A stretch of 64,000 bases of DNA from Methylotenera versatilis 79 (GTDB lineage: Bacteria > Pseudomonadota > Gammaproteobacteria > Burkholderiales > Methylophilaceae): positions 1,674,001 to 1,738,000 of the forward strand of contig NZ_ARVX01000001.1 of assembly GCF_000384375.1 (NCBI RefSeq), in the 5' to 3' direction. Within the stretch, counting starts at the first letter, position 1; each line of letters opens with the position of its first letter. A program made the translations under genes and the position numbers. Of this stretch, positions 55,301-62,285 are shown piece after piece. Below the pieces are notes generated by a model. The model searched no databases, had not been told where the DNA came from, and was given only the letters and a program-made list of their open reading frames with translations.

Positions 55301-58300
55301 AAGTCCGCGACAACGGCGGTACGGCTAATAGCGGAATTGATCTAGACCCAAGCCCGAACACCATCACCTTAACCGTGACCCCGGTCAACGACGCGCCAGT
55401 CAACACACTCCCGGCCAGCTATGCAGCCACTGAAGACACCGCACTTAAACTCAGCGGCTTAAGCATCAGTGACGTCGATGCGGCAGCTTCACCGGTAACG
55501 GTCACCTTAGGTGTTGCCAGCGGTACCTTAACCGCGGCCAATGCAGGCGGCGTCACTGTCACCGGCACTGGTACCGGCAGCATCGTCTTGGCCGGCACAG
55601 TCGCCAACATAAACACCTACCTGATAACTGTTGCCAACCAACCGACCTATAACCCGGTCCTCAATGCTAATGGTCCGGTCACCTTAACCATGGTCACCAA
55701 CGATGGCGGCAACACCGGTAGCGGCGGTGCCTTAAGCGACACCGACACCAGTATTATCAACATCGCCTCAGTGAACGATGCACCGGTAGGCGTTGTAGAA
55801 AGCTTTGTTGTGACCGAGGGTGCCACGGCTATATTAGGTAATGTATTAGCCAACGATACGGATGTTGATAGCCCATCCCTGACTGTAGGACAGTTTGCTA
55901 TTAACGTTTCCGGCACTGGGGCACAGGCTGCTAATGGCATAAATTCCATCACTACCACTCTTGGCGGCACTGTAGTAATGAATGCAAATGGTACCTTTAC
56001 CTATACTGCGCCTGCATTCAGAAATCACAGTGATGCAACCCCTGATACTGATAGCTTTGTATATCGCGCTTCTGATGGGACGGCAACATCTGACTGGACG
56101 ACTGTTTCAATCAATCTGACAGATACAGGACCTGTAGCTTATAGTGACACCGCTAGCCTGAGTGGTGGTGGCTCTATTTCTGGCAATGTAATCACGGGCA
56201 CTGGTAACATAGCTGTCGGTGGGGCGGATGTGTTGGGTGCTGACGCGGTTTCGATAACCAATGTAAGTGTGACGCAAGGTACTGTGGTTTCCAATACTGT
56301 TGGTGCAGGTAATGTCCGCACTATAGTCACTACTAATGGCACATTGGTCATTGATCAGGATGATGGTAGTTATACTTATACTAAAGCGACGGATAAAAGT
56401 GTAGCTGCCGGAACAAATACTGCTACTCAATCAGTCTGGACTGCGGCCGGATTTAATACTTATGGTTACGATACCCCTGTCGCTGCCGGGATATATAACA
56501 GCCCGTTCGTTGGTGGCACTCCTGCAAATGGCATTAACTTTACTTCAATGACTGCTATCCAAGCTGGGTATGTTCGGTATCGAAATAATGGCGGTACTGG
56601 TGATGATGGTCTCGGTGTAGAAAGTGTGGTCGGGAATTCTGCCAACAACAAAATTGAGAGTAATGAGCATCTACTTATAGATATAGGTTTATCTTCACAG
56701 TCAGCAACAATAACTTTGACTGACCTAGCTCTTCTTGAAACTGCCACATGGCGAGCTTATGCAGCTGATGGCAGTTTTATCAGCGGCGCTACGGGTACGA
56801 TTAATGGTGGCCCTCTTCTTAACACTATTGTGAGCGCGACAATTACAACAACGTCTCCTTTTGCATATTTGGTACTGTCTTCTACGGGAAGTAATTTCCG
56901 TATTGATGGTCTCACTGTTACACCAGTTGCTATGACCACGTCCAACATCTTTATCTACACGCTTACTGATGCCGATGGTAGTACTTCATCCGCAACATTG
57001 ACAATTAATCCTGGCATTGCACCAGTGATCGACCTTGATGCTTCAGGCGTAGGTAATGGTTTTGCTACTGCATTTACGCAAGGTGGGGCAGCAGTATCGA
57101 TTGCGGATACCGATATCAGTATTACTGATGCTGACTCTGCCAATATTACCAAGGCCACTATTACATTGACCAATGCACAAGCCGGCGATGTATTGGCCGC
57201 CGGTACGCTGCCCGGTGGTATTACTGCCTCTATTGTCGGCAATGTAGTGACCTTGACAGGTTCGGCTACCCTTGCCAATTACCAAACGGCAATTCGTGCG
57301 ATTACATTCAGTACAACTAGCACAAATACGGCATCGCGTAGCATTGATGTAGTGGTGACTGATGGCGCAAATAATAGCAATACGGCGACTACTACTGTAG
57401 CAGTGTCTTTGCTGAATGCACCAGTGATTGATTTGGATGCATCCAACGCTGGTACTGGTTTTACTACGACTTACACTGAGAATGGTGCAGCAGTATCGAT
57501 TGCTGATACGGATATCAGCATTACCGATGTTGACTCAGCCAATGTTACTGGTGCCACCATTACACTCACTAACGCACAAGCAGGGGATGTATTGTCTGCT
57601 GGCATACTGCCTGGTGGTATTAGCTCAAGCGTTGTTGGTAATGTAGTGACTTTAAGTGGTGTAAGCTCACTTGCGAACTATCAAGTTGCGATACGAGCTA
57701 TTACCTATGCAAACTCTACCGAAAACCCAAATACCACCCCGCGTATTATTAATGTGGTAGTGACCGATGGAACAAGTAACAGCAATACCGCTATCACAAC
57801 GATTGCGGTGACAGCCGTGAATGATGCGCCAGTTAACACCGTTCCAAGTGCACAAACTACCGCCGAGGATATTAGCAAGGCCATTGTCGGCCTTAGTATC
57901 AGCGATGTGGATGCTAGTAGCAGCAGCATGACAGTGACTCTGTCGGTTACTAACGGTACGCTGACTGTCACTGGCGGCAGTGCCACCATTACGGGTAGCG
58001 GTACGGGAACAGTTACCTTGACAGGAGCTGTGGCAGCAATTAATGCGACTTTGGCATCGAATGTGACTTATCTGTCAGCACCTAACTATTACGGTAATGA
58101 TACTCTCACCATGACGACCAGCGACAATGGTAATACGGGTACTGGTGGTGCACTCATCGATGTAGATACTGTCAATATTACAATTACATCAGTGACTGAT
58201 GCGCCGCAAATAATCATGCCAACATCGTTGTTCAGTATCCACGCTGGCACACCAACTGCGGCTATCAATACAACTACTGCAATTACACAAGCCAATATAG

Positions 58301-59694
58301 AGGCTGCATTGGGATTGCCAGCCGGTTCTCTGGATAACCGTTTTGATCCACCAGTTGGTGGAGCGAATGACCCGGGAACCGTAGATGTATTTGATGGCGC
58401 CTATACTAATTACGCAATCACCCTTGCTGCGGGTACTCAAGTTGCATTCGACTGGAGCTTCTTCAATGGCGAGCTTGTGCTTAGTGAGATTAATAATGGA
58501 TATAACGATGTCGCGGTACTGGTCATTACTGATCCAAATGGTGTGGTTACCTATCAGCTACTCTCATCATCAGAGCAGACCGGTATCAATGTGAACGGCG
58601 CCACAGTAGATGCGACCGGCACAGTTAATTACACTCCTGCAATTACGGGGCAGTATCAATTCTCGTGGCTGGTACTTAATGCGATTGATGGTAATAATGA
58701 CTCTCAGCTTTCAGTTGGGGCACCTAAAATTTCCTATAATGGGAACAGTTATGGTGCACCAATCACATTCCCAATTAATGTGTTGCCTGTGGGCGACGAA
58801 ACTATCGGCCTGATTACTATCTCCGGCCTGCCATTGAGCGGTGTAGGGTTCAGTTTCATTGGCTCAAATGGCGATGCTGTTGGAACTAATCTGGGAGGTG
58901 GCTCATGGAGCTTTACTGAGTCTCAGCTGAGCAGTCTGCAATTATTAACACCGCCAGATTATGTTGGAACGATGAACCTCACTGTTTCAGCGGTTGGAAC
59001 AGAAAATGGCATAGATGCTACTGCTACACAAAATATATCTATTGAAGTTGCTGCAACAACTATAAATATTATGGGTACGCAGACTGGTAATACTTTGACT
59101 GGCAGTGCCGCTAATGACCTGATAGACGGTCTGGGCGGCAATGATACTATAGACGGAGGTAGCGGAAACGACATACTGTCTGGCGGTGCTGGCAACGATA
59201 ATTTGAGTGGAGGTCTTGGTAACGACCTCCTAATGGGCGGGTCAGGTAACGATACGTTAAACGGAGGTGCTGGCAACGATACGCTAATTGGTGGCGCCGG
59301 TAACGATACCATGACAGGTGGCTTAGGTGCGGATGTCTTCAAGTGGGAGTTGGCCGACAAAGGTGCAGTTGGTACTCCAGCAGCTGATATCGTGACTGAT
59401 TTTGATGTGGCGTCTAGGATTGCAGGTGGCGATGTATTGGATTTGCGAGATATCCTGACGGGAGAGAACCATACGACAGGTACTGGAAACTTGACGAATT
59501 ACCTGCACTTTGAAAAATCCGGCGCCAATACCATCGTGCATATTAGCGACAGTGGGGCTTATGCCGGAGGCTTTAATAGTGCTAACGACGTTCAGATAGT
59601 CACATTGCAGAATGTCGACCTGATTGGCTCATTCACTAACGATCAGCAAGTTATCGCTGACCTGCTCTCTAAGCAGAAGCTTGTTACGGATTAA
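52342..59694 (+). CDS. lapA: Giant LapA-like RTX adhesin, type I secreted
   Basis: A protein of 2450 residues. N-terminal retention module (about 1-115: VGTVVSITGIAYLVAENGER, GDAIQTPRGVEVELEL) and the LapG site TAAG at residues 108-111 (52663-52674). Then about 2000 residues of tandem cadherin/VCBS-like domains with DAPVA, DEDT and NDTDVD motifs, a segment with different base use (about residues 894-1149), two internal duplications, a calcium-binding domain, RTX nonapeptides GGNDTIDGG-type near residues 2262-2328, and a C-terminal type I secretion signal (ADIVTDFDV...DVLDLRDIL). It is kept at the cell surface while LapG is held by LapD, and drives attachment and biofilm. Confidence 0.95.
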   Translation: MALVGTVVSITGIAYLVAENGERRELKLGDQVQTGDAIQTPRGVEVELELTTGRLINIHSEQLVQFTEELTAAIEPSNVDSAVNLATIETVIKAIEEGKDINAVLEETAAGQSGQYNSYGFNFVDLFKITDILNAFNFAFDYQIGQRVDTSPVVDGDDITYSGLLIDNPQTPGVISPVNNAPTAVNVTANGLEDATSIAITLSGTDVDGTIASITVNTLPANGLLYVDAALATLVVAGATYLGSSATFYFVPDANSNGNASFAYIVTDNLGLNSATATATIAVAAVNDAPAINDENIGVTEDTPATGNVLANDTDVDGNPLSVTQFTVDIDGNGSPEVFVTGTTATIIGVGTIVINANGDFTFTPAPNYAGPVPPVIYTVSDGSLTATGSLNLGPITPVNDAPIAVNDSITIDEDTSYTSVVSLIANDTDVDHPVLTAVAGTYTTTQGGSITIAADGSYTYTPLLNFNGIDTVNYTVTGGTLTDIGTLSITVNPVNDAPIAVNDSITIDEDTPYTSAVSLIANDTDVDNPILTAVAGTYATTQGGSITIAADGSYTYTPLLNFNGVDTVNYTVTDGTLTDIGTLSITVNPINDAPVAMDDVATTSINTPIDINVKANDIDVDNTTAQLTVSNPILTNSAQGTVSVNLDGTLHFEPAFNVFGSVEITYTLTDPAGLSDTATLTVNVGNNTPPTGADNVVTINEDALYIFQANDFGFNDVDAGQSFNGIRIDALPLNGTLMLNGSPISTGAVISIIQLNAGQLRFVPVSDANGASYASFTFSVQDNAGGFDATPNTFTLNVTAVTDITNDTVTTYEDTPITFNAITGTNGATPDTFENSARAITSVTQGTNGTVSFLANGNITYTPNPDYFGGDSFTYTVTSGGATETATVNVTVNSVNDAPAGTDKTISTLEDTGYSFSAGDFGFTDPTDNPANSLQSVVITSIPAGSSLRLSGVAVTAGQEISLANIPNLVYTPAANSTASTSFTFQVRDNGGTANSGIDLDPSPNTITLTVTPVNDAPVNTLPASYAATEDTALKLSGLSISDVDAAASPVTVTLGVASGTLTAANAGGVTVTGTGTGSIVLAGTVANINTYLITVANQPTYNPVLNANGPVTLTMVTNDGGNTGSGGALSDTDTSIINIASVNDAPVGVVESFVVTEGATAILGNVLANDTDVDSPSLTVGQFAINVSGTGAQAANGINSITTTLGGTVVMNANGTFTYTAPAFRNHSDATPDTDSFVYRASDGTATSDWTTVSINLTDTGPVAYSDTASLSGGGSISGNVITGTGNIAVGGADVLGADAVSITNVSVTQGTVVSNTVGAGNVRTIVTTNGTLVIDQDDGSYTYTKATDKSVAAGTNTATQSVWTAAGFNTYGYDTPVAAGIYNSPFVGGTPANGINFTSMTAIQAGYVRYRNNGGTGDDGLGVESVVGNSANNKIESNEHLLIDIGLSSQSATITLTDLALLETATWRAYAADGSFISGATGTINGGPLLNTIVSATITTTSPFAYLVLSSTGSNFRIDGLTVTPVAMTTSNIFIYTLTDADGSTSSATLTINPGIAPVIDLDASGVGNGFATAFTQGGAAVSIADTDISITDADSANITKATITLTNAQAGDVLAAGTLPGGITASIVGNVVTLTGSATLANYQTAIRAITFSTTSTNTASRSIDVVVTDGANNSNTATTTVAVSLLNAPVIDLDASNAGTGFTTTYTENGAAVSIADTDISITDVDSANVTGATITLTNAQAGDVLSAGILPGGISSSVVGNVVTLSGVSSLANYQVAIRAITYANSTENPNTTPRIINVVVTDGTSNSNTAITTIAVTAVNDAPVNTVPSAQTTAEDISKAIVGLSISDVDASSSSMTVTLSVTNGTLTVTGGSATITGSGTGTVTLTGAVAAINATLASNVTYLSAPNYYGNDTLTMTTSDNGNTGTGGALIDVDTVNITITSVTDAPQIIMPTSLFSIHAGTPTAAINTTTAITQANIEAALGLPAGSLDNRFDPPVGGANDPGTVDVFDGAYTNYAITLAAGTQVAFDWSFFNGELVLSEINNGYNDVAVLVITDPNGVVTYQLLSSSEQTGINVNGATVDATGTVNYTPAITGQYQFSWLVLNAIDGNNDSQLSVGAPKISYNGNSYGAPITFPINVLPVGDETIGLITISGLPLSGVGFSFIGSNGDAVGTNLGGGSWSFTESQLSSLQLLTPPDYVGTMNLTVSAVGTENGIDATATQNISIEVAATTINIMGTQTGNTLTGSAANDLIDGLGGNDTIDGGSGNDILSGGAGNDNLSGGLGNDLLMGGSGNDTLNGGAGNDTLIGGAGNDTMTGGLGADVFKWELADKGAVGTPAADIVTDFDVASRIAGGDVLDLRDILTGENHTTGTGNLTNYLHFEKSGANTIVHISDSGAYAGGFNSANDVQIVTLQNVDLIGSFTNDQQVIADLLSKQKLVTD
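52663..52674 (+). other. LapG cleavage site TAAG in the adhesin
   Basis: Codons ACA-GCC-GCA-GGT give Thr-Ala-Ala-Gly at residues 108-111. This is almost the same position as the processed TAAG in Pseudomonas fluorescens LapA, where LapG cuts between the two alanines. Confidence 0.75.
53533..54108 (+). repeat. Two tandem 288-bp repeats in the adhesin gene
   Basis: Units start at 53533 and 53821 and are nearly identical, each encoding a 96-residue cadherin-like domain. Third and later units have diverged. A recent duplication, and likely to expand or contract between strains. Confidence 0.85.
55025..55790 (+). other. Adhesin segment with higher GC and different codon use
   Basis: This part uses codons such as GGC, ACC, AGC, GTC and CCG far more than the flanking repeats, which prefer AT-rich codons. 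It encodes about residues 894-1149. The change is abrupt at both ends, suggesting this block was acquired by recombination with another repeat protein gene. Confidence 0.65.
57019..57816 (+). repeat. Two tandem ~399-bp repeats in the adhesin gene
   Basis: Units begin at 57019 and 57418 with APVIDLDAS..., each about 133 residues, containing AAVSIADTDISITD and TLTNAQAGDVL in both. Similarity is clear but less than in the 288-bp pair, so this duplication is older. Confidence 0.75.
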
Positions 59695-59736
59695 TTAAAA
59701 TGAGCTAATTCTTAAATCTAAAAGTTATGTCAATTG

Positions 59737-59769
59737 AAGCCTCTTGCTGATGTAGCAAGAGGCTTTTTT
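59737..59769 (+). terminator. Rho-independent terminator after the adhesin gene
   Basis: AAGCCTCTTGCT and AGCAAGAGGCTT pair around GATGT, followed by a run of Ts. It lies 43 bp after the adhesin stop. Confidence 0.93.
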
Positions 59770-59960
59770 GTTGATTTTGTGTACATAGTGTTGAGTAGTC
59801 GGCGATTTTGATTGGATTTAGATTCTAGGTTATTAAGATCTATTGCATATATTACAAATAGTTGTTATCTATTTTTCAGTATAAAAATACGGTTAATGTT
59901 ATGAGTGGTGATCATTAAATCAACAGTTGGTTGTAAATAAATGTAAATATATAAAGCTTG
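59770..59960. other. Region between two terminators
   Basis: No open frame of useful size. It lies between the adhesin terminator and a second terminator at 59961-59994, so an independent short transcript may be made here. AT-rich with no clear promoter elements. Confidence 0.35.
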
Positions 59961-59994
59961 AATAAGCCAGTCCTGCGGACTTGGCTTATTTTTT
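59961..59994 (+). terminator. Second Rho-independent terminator upstream of lapE
   Basis: AATAAGCC/GGCTTATT with an inner AGTCC/GGACT stem, loop TGC and one bulged T, followed by a T-run. No annotated gene ends just before it. Confidence 0.85.
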
Positions 59995-60138
59995 GCCTAT
60001 AATCCTGACAACGTAGCGACGCATATTAATGTATGGCTTGGTAGTTACATTTTTGTTACAATTTCGTAACTTAATATCATGTAACTTTATGAAATTTTTT
60101 AAATATAACAATAACAAATTGACTTAAAGGCTTGAATT

Positions 60139-62085
60139 TTGAATACGACCAATGCTTTGAGCATGCAAGCAGGCTCGCATGTAGGTAAAATAATAGTAAA
60201 AAACAAGATGTTATTAAAAAGTTTGTTGATGGTTACAGTAGTTAATACCTTACTCATATCTTCAGCAACAGGTACAGAGCAAGTCGGTACGTTAAAGCAA
60301 ATGGTTGAGAAAACCATTTCATCTAACCCAGAAGTACAATCTAGATATCACGCTTATCTTGGCGCAGGCTACGAAACTGATGTGGTAAAAGGCGGCTTTC
60401 TACCTAAGGTGGATATTCAATCGACTTATCGCAGGCAAGAAGATATCAATAGTATCCGTAGTGCAACTGGTACTGAAATTCCCCGTTGGAACAATGAGTT
60501 AGTATTGCGTCAAATGATTTTTGACGGATTTGCTACGCCAAGTGAAGTGAATCGTTTGGGCCATGCAAAACGTGTGCGCTATTATGAGTTACAAGCTTCA
60601 ATGCAAGATACGACGCTGGAATTTATGCGTGCTTACATTGATACTTTACGTTTTCGCCAGTTAGCTGAATATGCCAAAACCAATTATGTGACGCATAAGC
60701 AGTTGTTTGACAAGATTAAAGAACGTGTCGATGCAGGTGTGGCGCGTCGTGTCGATTTAGAGCAGGCAACGGGTCGTTTAGCATTAGCAGAAGCCAATTT
60801 GCTGACAGAAATGACGAATTTACATGATGTGACTGCACGCGTACAACGCTTGTTGGGCGAATTGCCACCTGAAACATTAGAGCAGCCAGATTTTTATTCG
60901 ACGGGTAAACAGGCAACACCAGTTGAAGCGCTGCGTGTTGCTTATTTGCAGAATCCCAACCTACTTTCAACGATTGAAGATATTCAAGCGACCAAAGATG
61001 AAGTAAAAACTAAAGAAGGTAAATTTTTGCCGCGTTTAGATTTACAAGCGCGTAAAAATTTAGGCACCAGTTCGGATGGTCGTAATAGTACGAACGCAGC
61101 AGATGTGCTGGAATTAACCATGAACTTTAACTTATTTAATGGTTTTTCAGATAAAGCATCGGTTAGTCAAACTATTGAAAAACTCAATACCGCAAATGAT
61201 TTTCGCGATAAAGCCTGTGTGGATACACGTCAATTAGTGACGATTGCTTATAACGATATTAATCAACTAAAAGAGCAGTTAACTTATCGCGATATACATC
61301 AGAAATCGATTGAAATGGCGCGCGAAGCCTATCGTAAACAGTTTGATATTGGTCAACGCACTTTGCTGGATTTGCTAGATACAGAAAATGAATATTTTCA
61401 AGCCAGACGCAGTTATGCGAATGCCGATTATGACGTGCAAACCGCTTATGCGCGTTTGTATGCCAGCCAAGGTGAGTTGTTGAATAAGATTGGTTCAGCA
61501 CGCCAAGGTTTACCAGAGGTGACGCGCGAAGCTTATATGGATGCTGCCAATATTTGTGAAGCCATTGCGCCAGCACAAGTAACGGTGGATAAAGTGGCGT
61601 TGCTGGCTGATGCGAAACCTTTGACAGTCAGCGCGCAGTTGATTAAGCCAGTAATATCGAAATCAGCATTAAGCTGTAGCACCGAGGTGATTACTGGCCG
61701 CGTGAATGATTGGGCCAAATCTTGGCGTCAGAAAGATTATGATCGTTATAGCAAATTCTATGCAGATAAGTTTGCACCAGAACCACCGTTAACTCGGGAT
61801 GAATGGGCTAAACAACGCAAAGAGCGCTTATCGATTCTAGGCAAAATCAATCTTGATTTGACTAATGTGCAAGTGAGTTGTGATGGCGATAAAGCCGTTG
61901 CCAAGTTTGATCAAGATTACAGCGTGACAACTTATCAATTACAAAAACCAAAAAGTAGCTCAAGTTGCCAGGTTTGCGATGCAAAACGGATAGCAAATAA
62001 AAGCTTTAGCGACAAAGTGAATAAAGAGCTGCAATTTGAAAAAGTGGGTAGTCAATATCAAATTGTGCGTGAGCTGGTGAATTAA
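60139..62085 (+). CDS. lapE: TolC-family outer membrane protein LapE-like, with C-terminal NTF2-like domain
   Basis: A protein of 648 residues. After a signal peptide (about residues 24-45) comes the TolC/LapE outer membrane efflux fold (about residues 50-470: QMVEKTISSNPEVQ, RVDAGVARRVDLEQA and a DLLDTENEYFQARR coiled coil). It forms the pore for the adhesin with LapB/LapC. The C-terminal region (about residues 515-640: NDWAKSWRQKDYDRYSKFYADKFAP) looks like an NTF2/Cds6-like domain, which is an unusual fusion. The start is TTG at 60139 with AAAGG 8 bp upstream; ATGs at 60163 and 60208 are alternatives. Confidence 0.88.
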   Translation: MNTTNALSMQAGSHVGKIIVKNKMLLKSLLMVTVVNTLLISSATGTEQVGTLKQMVEKTISSNPEVQSRYHAYLGAGYETDVVKGGFLPKVDIQSTYRRQEDINSIRSATGTEIPRWNNELVLRQMIFDGFATPSEVNRLGHAKRVRYYELQASMQDTTLEFMRAYIDTLRFRQLAEYAKTNYVTHKQLFDKIKERVDAGVARRVDLEQATGRLALAEANLLTEMTNLHDVTARVQRLLGELPPETLEQPDFYSTGKQATPVEALRVAYLQNPNLLSTIEDIQATKDEVKTKEGKFLPRLDLQARKNLGTSSDGRNSTNAADVLELTMNFNLFNGFSDKASVSQTIEKLNTANDFRDKACVDTRQLVTIAYNDINQLKEQLTYRDIHQKSIEMAREAYRKQFDIGQRTLLDLLDTENEYFQARRSYANADYDVQTAYARLYASQGELLNKIGSARQGLPEVTREAYMDAANICEAIAPAQVTVDKVALLADAKPLTVSAQLIKPVISKSALSCSTEVITGRVNDWAKSWRQKDYDRYSKFYADKFAPEPPLTRDEWAKQRKERLSILGKINLDLTNVQVSCDGDKAVAKFDQDYSVTTYQLQKPKSSSSCQVCDAKRIANKSFSDKVNKELQFEKVGSQYQIVRELVN

Positions 62086-62125
62086 GTAACTTGATTAAAA
62101 TTAATACATAATTATTCGTCTGTTT

Positions 62126-62164
62126 AAAAAAGCACATTACCTATCAAGGTAATGTGCTTTTTTT
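62126..62164 (+). terminator. Rho-independent terminator after lapE
   Basis: AAAAAAGCACATTACC and GGTAATGTGCTTTTTT pair around TATCAA, a near-perfect stem with flanking A and T runs. Confidence 0.93.
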
Positions 62165-62285
62165 ATTGGTTAAGTATTGATCAGCAGTGGCATGTAATTT
62201 GCATATATGCCAGCAGAGTGACAGTTTTCAGACAGTTAACTGTTTGTTTTTTGTTGTTAATAAGAATTTTATTGAGGTTTTTGCT

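Noticed and set aside
55083-58300. Several minus-strand frames of 60-107 residues within the adhesin gene
   Set aside because: They repeat with the same period as the adhesin domains, as expected for antisense shadows of repeated sequence.
59128-59325. DNA tandem repeats as a possible array or satellite DNA
   Set aside because: They are in frame and encode RTX nonapeptides of the adhesin.
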